A stretch of DNA of 64,000 nucleotides. Source: Malachius bipustulatus. Lineage: Eukaryota > Arthropoda > Insecta > Coleoptera > Melyridae. The notes under the pieces were generated by a model, which worked only from the letters and a program-made list of their open reading frames with translations, did no database searches and was not told the DNA's origin. A program made the position numbers and the translations under genes. Each line of letters begins with the position of its first letter. Within the stretch, counting starts at the first letter, position 1. Positions 1 to 9,762 of the stretch are shown here, piece by piece. The DNA is taken from NCBI GenBank assembly GCA_910589415.1, contig OU342630.1, positions 28,863,867 to 28,927,866 of the forward strand, in the 5' to 3' direction.

Positions 1-1014
1 CTTTTTCGTTTAAATTGTTAATGTATATCGTATTGTTTGGTCGAATATCCATTTTCGAGACTAATATAACGCAATTTATCTTTAAGGCAACAACTGTACA
101 CAAACAACAAACAACGATTGCCGGTGAACCGGTATGAAAATGAGGTTAATTCTTAGGTTATGTTATGTCACGAATGTACGAATACTACGAATGACTTATG
201 TAAGTGAGTAGTGTGAGTGAACAGTGAAGTTGAAGTGTGCGTCGGTCTTCTTTTTCTTTACAACAGTTACAGCCGTGAGATAATTACACAAGGTATGTCA
301 GCTTGAGCTTGAGACTGAAAAGTGAAAACTCGTCCGGGCTGCGCATGACGTCACTGTGGTGATTGTAGTCCAAGCTCCAAATTAATTGAAAATATTTTAA
401 GGTAAAAGTCAACATTTGTGGAGTGTAATGAAAAGTGCTGGTGCTTACTGTGATCCATCTCTTTGCCTTTCGTTTTTCTTGCATGATTCTCACACCCGCA
501 CAATAAACCATTTTTGCTATCATACAGTCAGGTACTGAAGTCAAACTTATTAAAATTACTGAAACATCTTCAAAAGTCGAAATAAGCTACTAAGTCGCGA
601 CTTCACGTCATTATTATGCCGAGTCGCATGTAGCCTGTGACGTCAGTGTGGTGATCCTGATGTCACAAAAGTTGCGCGCTGACAATACCTTGTTTATTTG
701 TATCATGGTTACATCTTGATAGTAGCTAGCAGTGCACCGCCTGAACGGTAAATCATCACAGTGTCACAGCAATAAAGCCACGCTAGAAAAACAAACAAAA
801 TAAAAAATGTCGCTAAATATTTACCTACATCTGCGTCTGCGTGTCCTACGTTCCATCAATTTTTTCGGGACCGAGGAGTGAAATAGGAGTGCTGGGTGGG
901 TAAGAAGCTAAAAACAGCTATTGCAAACTAGTATTAAGGTCACAACTAAGGCCTATTTGGCACTACGGTCGAATTGCTATTTTTTCTTCACTTTCAGGGC
1001 AAGGAATATCTTCG
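1..1014. other. Intergenic DNA, no gene seen
   Basis: I see no coding region here; the short open frames have no recognisable motifs. Two stretches, 347-363 and 639-655, share the sequence gacgtca(c/g)tgtggtgat, which may be remnants of an old duplicated repeat. The stretch ends at the left target duplication of the LTR element that follows. Confidence 0.5.
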
Positions 1015-1018
1015 AGAT
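1015..1018. repeat. Target-site duplication AGAT, left copy
   Basis: AGAT lies directly before the LTR start and is repeated directly after the second LTR at 5450-5453. A 4-bp duplication is usual for LTR retrotransposon integrases of the Ty3/gypsy type. Confidence 0.85.
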
Positions 1019-1487
1019 TGTGACGTCTCTCCTTTTTTGGAGAGGACGTCTTAATTATTGGGTTAATTTATTTCTTAACCCATGCCTTCAGACGGGATAT
1101 TTGGGTGGATTTACACAAATGATACACGACATTTTTTTGAAAAATAACGTAAATTTATTATTTCCTTAAAATGGTAAACGTAAAATAATCATTCAATGCT
1201 TGGTGAACGCCCGGTATATCTTCCAGGCCCAGCGCCCGGTAAAAACGGTGTCCCGGCTGCCGCTCGACGGTCGGACTACGCCAGTAGGTCGAGGAGGACA
1301 AGTTTTTCTGCGGAGTTCAGTCAACTGGAAAATAAAATGTTAGTGGTGCAATATGAGACGAGAACGGAATGATTTTACTATTATTTTTATCGCGTCGATA
1401 AAAGAATGAGAAATGAACTGAATAAAACTCTTGATTAATATTATTTACATGAAATTTATTATGGTCTCAATTCATGAAAAATTCCCT

Positions 1488-1493
1488 TTTATT
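1488..1493 (-). terminator. Candidate poly(A) signal in LTR
   Basis: AATAAA on the minus strand, about 530 nt downstream of the predicted transcription start; the second LTR has the same site at 4563-4568. Another AATAAA lies near 1455-1460. Which one is used cannot be told from the sequence. Confidence 0.35.
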
Positions 1494-1589
1494 TAAATGA
1501 ATAATTTAATTAATAAATTAGGCCGGGGGAAAATTCTATTTACATGAAATGACCACGGGTTTTATCATTTGATGAGTGATTGGGCTCGT

Positions 1590-2018
1590 CTTCGATTGCG
1601 TAACGGTCAATTCTCGTTCGCAATCGAAGGTTGACCTTCTACGTGCCTGGCTAACTCGTCGAGTCAATTCTTCGACTCGTTAGGAAGTCACTGGGGGAAT
1701 TATACGCTTTCTCAGTAATTAGACCAGGGACGCGAATCAATTCTTCGCTTCACCTGGGTCCACGTTCGAGACTGATAAGCTTTAGGGGGTGACGAAAGAG
1801 TATCAATTCTACTCTCTCGTGATATCCCAACTTGACTCCTGGTCAGTACCCAGGCTTCGCATTGGGGTAGGTTAAGGTGTGAGCTTGGAAGAGTCAATTC
1901 TTCTTCTTCGCTCTAGGAGAAGTCCCGATCAGTACTCGGGCCTCTGGGCAAGGGGGTGAGCTATAGATGGCGGACCGGCTATCCTAGATCAGTTCTCTAG
2001 GAAGGCCAGCTGCCATCT
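1590..2018 (-). promoter_or_regulatory. Array of eight hairpins with a shared 7-nt loop
   Basis: Plus-strand coordinates of hairpin and loop: 1590-1629 (loop 1607-1613), 1651-1683 (1664-1670), 1724-1757 (1737-1743), 1792-1820 (1803-1809), 1838-1854 (1843-1849), 1881-1913 (1894-1900), 1924-1940 (1929-1935), 1965-2018 (1989-1995). Five loops read TCAATTC, two TCAGTAC and one TCAGTTC on the plus strand. In the minus-strand sense RNA these are GAAUUGA, GUACUGA and GAACUGA. The stems have unrelated sequences but pair over 5 to about 15 bp, some with internal mismatches. The array begins about 27-35 nt after the TATA box, so it would form the 5' leader. The role is unknown; a binding platform for Gag or another protein (packaging, dimerisation or translation control) is inference. 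Confidence 0.75.
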
Positions 2019-2044
2019 GCTACCGTTCCTTCCATCTCGGTCCC

Positions 2045-2052
2045 TTTATATA
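2045..2052 (-). promoter_or_regulatory. TATA box of the LTR promoter
   Basis: TATATAAA on the minus strand in the 3' LTR; the copy that would drive the element is at 5120-5127. The predicted start is near 2020, at the base of the outer stem of the first sense hairpin. Confidence 0.6.
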
Positions 2053-2374
2053 GGTACCGGACGTAAACAACAACAACTTCTTATCTTGTTTTCCTATCGG
2101 CTTCGCATTTATTCGCTTGGATTTAATATTTTAATATTTCCCGCTGAATTAAATGTTGTTTCTGTTCCTTCCTAGAGGCACATTCTGTAAACAACAACTG
2201 ATACCAATATAAAAAACCTCCCTTATCTTGTTGTCGCCGATTTATCTGCTTGGATTTTAATAATTTACTACTTGAATAATTCCTACATGATTTCTTCTTG
2301 CCTTTCGTGGGAATAATATTTTGTTCAAATTATGGCGTCGCTTTCCAGCGTCGCGACGTTACTGTAACGTCACA

Positions 2375-2384
2375 CCCCCCACAC
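2375..2384 (-). other. Polypurine tract next to 3' LTR
   Basis: GTGTGGGGGG on the minus strand touches the LTR boundary with no gap. A purine-rich run here primes plus-strand DNA synthesis in LTR elements. It fixes the orientation of the element. Confidence 0.6.
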
Positions 2385-2522
2385 GTCGGTAAAAAAAAAT
2401 CTGAAGCATGAGGATTTTTTTCTCTTCCGTCCTCGGAAGTAAAATTGACAACGAACGCTAACTTACAACTATCAATAATTTACAAACCAATAATAATAAA
2501 ATAATGAACCTTCCAAAAACGC

Positions 2523-2930
2523 TTAAAAACTAATCCGAGATCTTAAGAGATCCATCCTACGGCGGACGGGTATTGAACTTCCATCGTCGCTGCGTAGATT
2601 CCGCGTTATCCCTGGAAGCTTCAACGTTTGTGGCTGTACTGTAGCTGTAGCTGCTGTTGCGCTGAGCCTGACGTTGCTTGTCTGCTTGCTCGCGTCTTGT
2701 ATATACGCCGTGCGTAATTTTCCCCTGTAATTCGCCTGTGGGGCTAGCTCGCTTATTCGAGGCGGGTTTGTATCCTGCTGCACTCGTGGCGGGCTCTGCT
2801 GCATCGTCGGTAGGTTCGCAGGCGTATCCAGTCGTGTAACCTTCGTCGTGATCAGCGACGTTTGGTTTCCATTGAGGAGGCTGTTTTTCGAGGTACTTAA
2901 CCTCAGCCTGCTCTTTGCAGCACTCATCAT
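2523..2930 (-). other. Second open frame overlapping the gag C-terminus
   Basis: A 135-codon frame, shifted relative to gag, stays open across the last 370 bp of gag and runs 34 bp past the gag stop. I recognise no protease or other domain in it; it is rich in S, T, Q, P and R. It could be a leftover of a gag-pro frameshift overlap from a full-length parent, or chance openness in a low-complexity tail. Confidence 0.25.
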
Positions 2931-4011
2931 CGGTCATCATCTCTATTACATTCAGAGTGTCCATGATGTCGATCTTGGGGCCTATGTCAGTAGGTCGCTG
3001 CCTATCTTGGCGACTTTCGTGCCGATTGCCCTGTTGCTGCTGCCTATGTGACGGCGCGTAATAAGGCCTCTCTGGGCGGTCGTCCCTGTCATTGTTTCCC
3101 GTGACTGGGGTTCGTTGGAAGCGTTCTTCTTTACATTTAGCTATTTCGCTTTGGATTTGTTCGAAGTTTTGCATTAGCTGCTGCAAACCCGAAAGCGTCG
3201 TAAAATCGCTTCTACGGACATAAATTTTATACTGGGGGAGCATGTTTTTATAAACCCTTTCGAGAGTCTGGATCTCGTTCAGGTTTCCTTCCCTGCGTAT
3301 GAGGGTAAGGATATCATTAATATATGATCCCGGTGCTTCGTTGTGCTTCTGTTTTCGGTTTCTTATTACTTCTTCGAGCCTTTCGACATAGTTGGCTGGG
3401 AAGAAGTCCGTTGCAAAAATGTTTTTGAAACCTTCCCACGAGTGCCACTTGTGGGAATTGTTTCTGTGCCATAATAGCGCATCGTTTCGCAGACAGATTA
3501 TTAATGCTTGTAGCATGTGCTCCTGTGGGATGCCGAACGTTGCTCGAAGTTCCTCGAGGCGTTCTATAAATTCAGGAGCTTCAGATGACCTACCGCTGAA
3601 ATATACATTTCCTTTCTGGATAATGTTTATGGATTCCAGTGGGTAGGAGGGCCCCATGATTGTCTGTCTTTGCGTCACGTCGCTGTTGTTTTGTGGCATT
3701 GATGCAGTATGTGCGGTTGCACGCTGCATTTTTTGTATGGTTTCTTGCGCTTCTCTTAACTGTCGTTTTAACAGCTCGGTTTCGCTTACGCCTTTCTGGC
3801 TCTGCTCTTTTGGGCGAGCCCCTTGAGCTCCTTGGACAATTGACTTTAATGCGAAATGTCCTCGCAAGCGGGCTCTTAGCTCATCTAATTTTCCAGTGCT
3901 GTCGAGACCTAATTTGGTGGTCTCTTCAATAGCTTGCTCTTTAGTGAGCTGGTGTATCCACGCGCTTGTCGTAGTTTGTGCTGTCGCACCCTCCTCGTCT
4001 GAATTTGGCAT
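2557..4011 (-). CDS. gag: Gag-like protein of LTR retrotransposon
   Basis: 484 codons, uninterrupted. Residues about 17-55 resemble a SAP-type helix-turn-helix (LTKEQAIEETTKLGL, then a lysine/leucine-rich second helix). Residues about 150-310 look like a retrotransposon Gag core, with the typical tryptophan-containing helices (ALLWHRN, WHSWEGFKNIF) and a series of helices with RR and LxxL patterns. The last 170 residues are polar and disordered (QQQQGNR, RPTDIG). I see no CCHC zinc knuckle and no protease motif. Gag would assemble the particle that packages the element RNA. The start is the only in-frame methionine near the leader and lies about 60 nt after the primer-binding site, which fits. 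The reading frame being intact while pol is missing suggests Gag is kept for a reason or the insertion is recent. Confidence 0.8.
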   Translation of the reverse strand: MPNSDEEGATAQTTTSAWIHQLTKEQAIEETTKLGLDSTGKLDELRARLRGHFALKSIVQGAQGARPKEQSQKGVSETELLKRQLREAQETIQKMQRATAHTASMPQNNSDVTQRQTIMGPSYPLESINIIQKGNVYFSGRSSEAPEFIERLEELRATFGIPQEHMLQALIICLRNDALLWHRNNSHKWHSWEGFKNIFATDFFPANYVERLEEVIRNRKQKHNEAPGSYINDILTLIRREGNLNEIQTLERVYKNMLPQYKIYVRRSDFTTLSGLQQLMQNFEQIQSEIAKCKEERFQRTPVTGNNDRDDRPERPYYAPSHRQQQQGNRHESRQDRQRPTDIGPKIDIMDTLNVIEMMTDDECCKEQAEVKYLEKQPPQWKPNVADHDEGYTTGYACEPTDDAAEPATSAAGYKPASNKRASPTGELQGKITHGVYTRREQADKQRQAQRNSSYSYSTATNVEASRDNAESTQRRWKFNTRPP

Positions 4012-4073
4012 TATTATAAATTTTTAATTAGCTAAGGGTGCTAATTTTTAGGGAAAATCCCTGTATTTATTTT

Positions 4074-4091
4074 CTTTTTGCTCGGGCGCCA
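4074..4091 (-). other. Primer-binding site, possibly tRNA-Lys type
   Basis: TGGCGCCCGAGCAAAAAG on the minus strand, two nucleotides after the 5' LTR. The first ten bases match the 3' end of tRNA-Lys as used by some retroelements; the rest diverges, so the tRNA assignment is uncertain. Confidence 0.6.
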
Positions 4092-4664
4092 GTTGTGACG
4101 TCTCTCCTTTTTTGGAGAGGACGTCTTAATTATTGGGTTAATTTATTTCTTAACCCATGCCTTCAGACGGGATATTTGGGTGGATTTACACAAATGATAC
4201 ACGACATTTTTTTGAAAAATAACGTAAATTTATTATTTCCTTAAAATGGTAAACGTAAAATAATCATTCAATGCTTGGTGAACGCCCGGTATATCTTCCA
4301 GGCCCAGCGCCCGGTAAAAACGGTGTCCCGGCTGCCGCTCGACGGTCGGACTACGCCAGTAGGTCGAGGAGGACAAGTTTTTCTGCGGAGTTCAGTCAAC
4401 TGGAAAATAAAATGTTAGTGGTGCAATATGAGACGAGAACGGAATGATTTTACTATTATTTTTATCGCGTCGATAAAAGAATGAGAAATGAACTGAATAA
4501 AACTCTTGATTAATATTATTTACATGAAATTTATTATGGTCTCAATTCATGAAAAATTCCCTTTTATTTAAATGAATAATTTAATTAATAAATTAGGCCG
4601 GGGGAAAATTCTATTTACATGAAATGACCACGGGTTTTATCATTTGATGAGTGATTGGGCTCGT

Positions 4665-5093
4665 CTTCGATTGCGTAACGGTCAATTCTCGTTCGCAATC
4701 GAAGGTTGACCTTCTACGTGCCTGGCTAACTCGTCGAGTCAATTCTTCGACTCGTTAGGAAGTCACTGGGGGAATTATACGCTTTCTCAGTAATTAGACC
4801 AGGGACGCGAATCAATTCTTCGCTTCACCTGGGTCCACGTTCGAGACTGATAAGCTTTAGGGGGTGACGAAAGAGTATCAATTCTACTCTCTCGTGATAT
4901 CCCAACTTGACTCCTGGTCAGTACCCAGGCTTCGCATTGGGGTAGGTTAAGGTGTGAGCTTGGAAGAGTCAATTCTTCTTCTTCGCTCTAGGAGAAGTCC
5001 CGATCAGTACTCGGGCCTCTGGGCAAGGGGGTGAGCTATAGATGGCGGACCGGCTATCCTAGATCAGTTCTCTAGGAAGGCCAGCTGCCATCT
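4665..5093 (-). promoter_or_regulatory. Hairpin array, second copy in 5' LTR
   Basis: The same eight hairpins as 1590-2018, shifted by 3,075 bp. In a full transcript the array would occur at both ends if it lies in R, which the TATA position suggests. Confidence 0.75.
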
Positions 5094-5119
5094 GCTACCG
5101 TTCCTTCCATCTCGGTCCC

Positions 5120-5127
5120 TTTATATA
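5120..5127 (-). promoter_or_regulatory. TATA box of the active LTR
   Basis: TATATAAA on the minus strand. Transcription would start near 5095 and run through the hairpin array toward the gag gene. Confidence 0.6.
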
Positions 5128-5665
5128 GGTACCGGACGTAAACAACAACAACTTCTTATCTTGTTTTCCTATCGGCTTCGCATTTATTCGCTTGGATTTA
5201 ATATTTTAATATTTCCCGCTGAATTAAATGTTGTTTCTGTTCCTTCCTAGAGGCACATTCTGTAAACAACAACTGATACCAATATAAAAAACCTCCCTTA
5301 TCTTGTTGTCGCCGATTTATCTGCTTGGATTTTAATAATTTACTACTTGAATAATTCCTACATGATTTCTTCTTGCCTTTCGTGGGAATAATATTTTGTT
5401 CAAATTATGGCGTCGCTTTCCAGCGTCGCGACGTTACTGTAACGTCACAAGATTAACAGTAGCACGATTTTTATTTGCATTTATTTTGTATTTGCATTTT
5501 GAAAAACGTGACATCGATCACTGTTATATTCCGGATACGTTACGAGTTAGCTTGGAGCCTGAATATCCTGAATCGGGCGATAGCTATGCATAATAAGGCA
5601 TAACTTCGATTTCTAATAGAATTTTAAATACCTACCTAAGTACTTACTATTTTACGTTTTTTATA

Positions 5666-6615
5666 CAGGGTGATTCAGGTTTTACCTACTTAACTCTAGG
5701 GTACGATAGAGAATCGAAAAATAATATGAGTTTGCTTCATGAATTATATTCGTGAAATGATTCGTTAAGAAAATACAGGGTGTTGAAGTTTTAAGAAAAA
5801 ATTCGTATTTTTGAAATATAAAAAAAGGCTGATTGAAATAATTTGAAATTTTGAACAGTAGTTGTGCTAATTGAAGTACATGGTTTAATGCTTCCGATGA
5901 AAAATTCTTCACTCCAGTGGCAGAGATCTGGGTGTGTTGTTATCTTTTTTATTAAATAATTTCTGACTTTAATGCAAATGGTTATTTATGGTAGAGATAC
6001 CTTGTTTTGTTTAGAAGAGAAAAGTCATCTTACGTTTTTGTTGTAGAGCGCACTGTTTTCAAGATATTCCACAATGTTGGCACTCATGCAAGCTTTTTGT
6101 AATGCAATACGGTTCAATAACGATCACAAAAATGATTAACTTCTGGAAAAACTCAATAGCATTGATTTTTATGATATTTTACCTCGTACGGGTTCCTACA
6201 TTGTGAAGTATCTCGGAAACAGTGCATCGTAGGACAAAAACGTACGATGACTTTTCTTCTCTAAACAACATGAGGTATCTAACTAAAATTACAAATTTGC
6301 ATTAAAGTCAGTGGCGTGCTAATTATTCATTAGAAAAGGTAAGAACAAGCCCAGATCTCCGCCACTGGATTGAAGAATTTTTCATCGGAAGTATCAAATC
6401 ATGTAAAATTAGCACAGCTTCTGTTCAAAATTTCAAATTATTTCAATCAGCCAATTTTTTTATATTTCAAAAATACGAATTTTTTCTTAAAACTTTAACA
6501 CCCTGTATTTTCTTAACGAAGCATTTCACGAATATAGTTCATGAAGAAAACTCATATTATTTTTCGATTCTCTATCGTTCCCTAGAGTTAACAAGGTAAA
6601 ACCTGAATCACCCTG
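5666..6615. mobile_element. Palindromic foldback MITE, 950 bp
   Basis: The ends are CAGGGTGATTCAGGTTTTAC and its inverse, each flanked by TA, the usual IS630/Tc1/mariner target. The arms pair over most of the length; the halves around 5900-6000 and 6300-6370 also match inverted. The 76-aa open frame at 5682-5912 is part of an arm, not a gene. A diverged relative lies at 59450-60010. Confidence 0.85.
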
Positions 6616-6911
6616 TATAACAAGTTTAATAATGCAGACGCAAAACAGTAAAATCGAAAAGTTTATCTGACGTTTTCGAAATATTAATTTCAATTAAAGC
6701 ACACATTCACATTGTTGCCAATCTTATATTGTTATCCTCGATATACCTACCTACATTTTATACCATAATGTAGGTAAAAAATATAATAATATAATATAAT
6801 CTATGACCTACTTTCAATTTCTACAATTCTCAATTGTTGTTATTTGTAAGTTTTTCTAATTCAATCATTAGTTTTCTTTGTAAAGTTTTCAAATAAATAA
6901 AAGTAGTAAAT

Positions 6912-7769
6912 ATCCTTAAAAAACCGAAAAATCGAGATTTGTTATTTTCGTCATACCTTATACCTATTTTTTTATTATTGAAAATTAATAAATCATTTTT
7001 TGTAGACTAACATAAGTCAACAGGAGCTACCCATCTGACGTTTCGGAAATTATCAAAGCCGACTAGATCCCAGAGTTTTCATAGTAAACTTTTGGTTTTC
7101 TTATGACCGCCATATTGTTTTTTTATGTCGTTCGGTACGAAAAAAATAATAGAAACCAAAAATAAATAAACTTAAAAAATAAATTTCAAAAGTTTTTGTT
7201 CTTTTTTTAAAAAAAATACAACTTTTTAGACCGAATATCATAGAGAAATTAAAAAACCATAAGGCAAGCAGTATAACTTCATATATTGACGTATTTAGAA
7301 TTTTTTTGTTTTGCTTTGAAAAAAGAATAAAAATTTTGGAATTTTTTTTCGAAGTTGATTAATTTTTAGTTTCCATTATTTTTTTATATCGGACGACATA
7401 AAAAAATAATATGACGGCCATCAGAAAAACAAAAGTTGATTATGAAAACTCTGGGATCTAGTCAGCTTTGAAAATTTTTTGAAACGTCAGATGCATGGGT
7501 ATTATAGCTCTTGCCATGTTAGCCTGTTAGCCTACAAAAAATTGTTTATTGATTTCCAATAATAAGAAAGAAATGGCAAAAATAAGAAATCTAGATTTTT
7601 CAGGTTTTTCAGGATATTTCAGCACCGACTAAAAATATCCTAAAATTTTCTCCAGATTCTTATTAATCATCAAATTGCGAATCTTTTCCTCTAATGTAAC
7701 CGACCCTGCATCTTTGCGTTTACGACATAGCAATATATGTAGAGAAAGATATTATATGATGCACCCTGC
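6912..7769. mobile_element. Foldback element, left end truncated
   Basis: The arms around 6990-7120 and 7400-7560 are inverted copies, centred near 7260. The right arm runs to a terminal GCACCCTG near 7769. The left arm stops at about 6912, so its terminal part is lost. It is the same family as the complete copy at 54384-55391. Confidence 0.75.
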
Positions 7770-8488
7770 ACAGTACCTAGTTCGTATTTTTTTTATTTTA
7801 TTTCACATATTTTTTCAAAGTTTATTCTTCAGTACCTAGGTATACAGTTACCATTAAATACGTGTAGTAAGTACCCTACTGCTGCAGACTTCCTCATACT
7901 GACTCCAAGATCATAATTAAATATACAGGCGGGTGTCCAGGAAAATGTGGGAAATCTCTCGGAATCAGATAGAACATTAAAAAAAGACAAGTTCTCATTT
8001 TTTTTTCCTAGCGGCCTTCCCGACGGAGATACGGCCTCCCAAAGGACGCCATTGGAAATCAATTTTTATCTACTCCTATTAGATAACAAATCAATTATTA
8101 GTCTAATTTTAACGAAGTAATGGCATGCATTTACTATTGCCCTATCGAATAATAGTGTCAGGTCGATTGAACAATGAGCTCATTATTCAATCGTTATTGT
8201 CAATTGTTTAACTTTACCACCCTATTCTGTCGTACGTTTGGCAGATTCAAACTACTGACTACTGTCAATGGTCCACTGACGTGAAAGTAGAGTCCCTAAA
8301 CGTTTATTTTACGTTTAATAAAATGTTATCAAAATATGAAAGTCGCAGAATATTAGGATGATTTTGATCTTTCAACTACTATAGCATACGAAGGTACTTA
8401 TCGCATAATACTAAAATGAACATGTTTTAGTATCCGTGCGTAGTTATAAAGCCCTGGTCAACCGTTATGATATGAAAGCAGCTGATGC
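7770..8488. other. No gene seen
   Basis: AT-rich DNA. A short hairpin at 8162-8190 (gattgaa...ttcaatc around a central gagctc) is the only structure I noted. Confidence 0.4.
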
Positions 8489-8496
8489 CTTGGAAC

Positions 8497-9229
8497 CATA
8501 GAGATAGAAAAGGAAGGAGCCGCTATGATCACCTAATATTACATTAAAAAACGGCATCACTGGGTGGAGCTTATAGGAGTAATAATATGGCGACTCGACA
8601 GGGTCAGACTTAATTTTTATTTGCAAAATTTTCATAAATACAAATATTTCTCACATTTCATACATATTTTTAACACGTCTTCAAATGGATATTGCAGGCC
8701 TTTTCTGTTTTTTAAATCAATAAAAATAATATAAAAATAGGTCTAGGCGTATCACTATTTAAAGACTCGACACATTGCTCACAGACAATCTTCTTCTTTA
8801 AGTAGTACCTACACAATAAGTATACCCTGTAATATAAGAAATAATACTTTTAGAATACTCTGACAATGGGTCAGGCAAATAAAATAATCATGGTCATTTT
8901 CAATTTTAGATTTTTGGTGTACTATTCAAGTAGGTACGGTCCTGTATATTGTTGACACTTACCTTTGGAATGTTATTCCGGAGGATTTTTTTTTATCAAC
9001 GCAGTCTCTACTACAGCAGGTACGAACTGCACAAGAAAGCAAGAAATCATCTATGTTTTTTCAATTTAACACCAAAAATCTTAAAGACAGTCCTTAAATC
9101 AAATGAAACATCACAAAAAGCCTTCACTCAAGACAATGGCATAAGTTTGACATAAAAGTCGTATCAATATGGCGGACCTGATCCCATCTGTGTCACGTCA
9201 TGTCGTCTCCTCTCTATTCTATCTCTATG
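8497..9229. mobile_element. MITE with 8-bp target duplication CTTGGAAC
   Basis: The ends are CATAGAGATAG and CTATCTCTATG, extending as an imperfect inverted repeat of about 25 bp. CTTGGAAC flanks both sides (8489-8496 and 9230-9237). An 8-bp duplication fits hAT, although the TIR alone does not prove the superfamily. There is no transposase inside. Confidence 0.8.
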
Positions 9230-9237
9230 CTTGGAAC

Positions 9238-9762
9238 GCTGCCAATAGAGGTTTAGTCGACTGACAGTAGTGACAGCTAATCACGATAACCTAACATTCA
9301 CATTTGTTTATGTTTAGTTTCTATTTTACAATACAAATTATTGTATTTAAAAATTAAACTTAAAATTATTATAAACAGAATTATACAGGATGTTCTTCGA
9401 AGAAATAACATCTTGAATAATACGCCGACTTGATATAAATATGGGGAAAAGCAACAAATGCATCAATTAATGGTTTACTGCCTGCAGAATCAAAAGTGAA
9501 ATACGATGCGCGACGAAATCTTTCACCCTGATTTTGTAATTTTTCACCTTTTAAAGTTATTTCACAACTTTTCAGTCGACAGTGAAGTATCTGATATTTT
9601 CTGTACTTTTGCAATATTTCAATAACCAAATTATTTACTTAAAGAGAACCATATTTTTTGATAAATAAAACTGCAATCCATAAAACTTTTTTACATAAAA
9701 ATTTGATTCTACCGTAAGTAAAATTATTTTTATTCTAGTAGTATACTCGTAGATAAAGTATA
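9238..9762. other. No gene seen
   Basis: AT-rich. The only open frame (9381-9629, minus) has no recognisable domain or composition signal. Confidence 0.4.

Larger units (their letters stand above)
1019..2374 (-). repeat. Long terminal repeat (3' LTR in the sense of the element)
   Basis: This repeat is the same length as 4094-5449, at a constant offset of 3,075 bp. In the sense (minus) direction it holds a TATA box at 2045-2052, then eight hairpins at 2018-1590, then candidate AATAAA signals near 1490 and 1456. This gives a plausible U3-R-U5 order. The 61-aa frame seen at 1712-1897 is produced by the hairpin region and is not a gene. Confidence 0.9.
1019..5449 (-). mobile_element. LTR retrotransposon with gag but no pol
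   Basis: This is a complete insertion bounded by two 1,356-bp direct repeats (1019-2374 and 4094-5449) and AGAT target duplications. Sense is the minus strand: the primer-binding site lies beside the LTR at 4094, and the purine tract lies beside the LTR at 2374. The internal region is only 1,719 bp and encodes one long protein, a Gag-like polypeptide. There is no protease, reverse transcriptase, RNase H or integrase motif. The structure resembles non-autonomous gag-only LTR elements, which need pol supplied in trans. The LTRs begin TGTGACGT and end ACGTCACA, so an 8-bp inverted repeat closes each LTR. I saw no difference between the two LTRs in the stretches I compared, which implies recent insertion. 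Confidence 0.9.
4094..5449 (-). repeat. Long terminal repeat (5' LTR in the sense of the element)
   Basis: This is the second copy of 1019-2374. The promoter for the element would be its TATA box at 5120-5127. It is followed by AGAT (5450-5453), the right target duplication. Confidence 0.9.

Noticed and set aside
1000..1018. Splice-acceptor-like pyrimidine tract and cag before 1000
   Set aside because: A single short match with no exon context; the adjacent LTR target duplication explains the region better.
1712..1897. 61-codon minus-strand frame present twice (also 4787-4972)
   Set aside because: It is just the hairpin region of the two LTRs; the duplication is the LTR itself and no protein motif is visible.
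1590..2018. CRISPR-like array because of the repeated loops at fairly regular spacing
   Set aside because: The repeated unit is only 7 nt inside different stems, in an insect LTR; this is an RNA-structure pattern, not repeats and spacers.
2848..3932. Plus-strand frames with hydrophobic stretches opposite gag
   Set aside because: Antisense shadows of the 484-codon gag; codon structure and element orientation support the minus strand.
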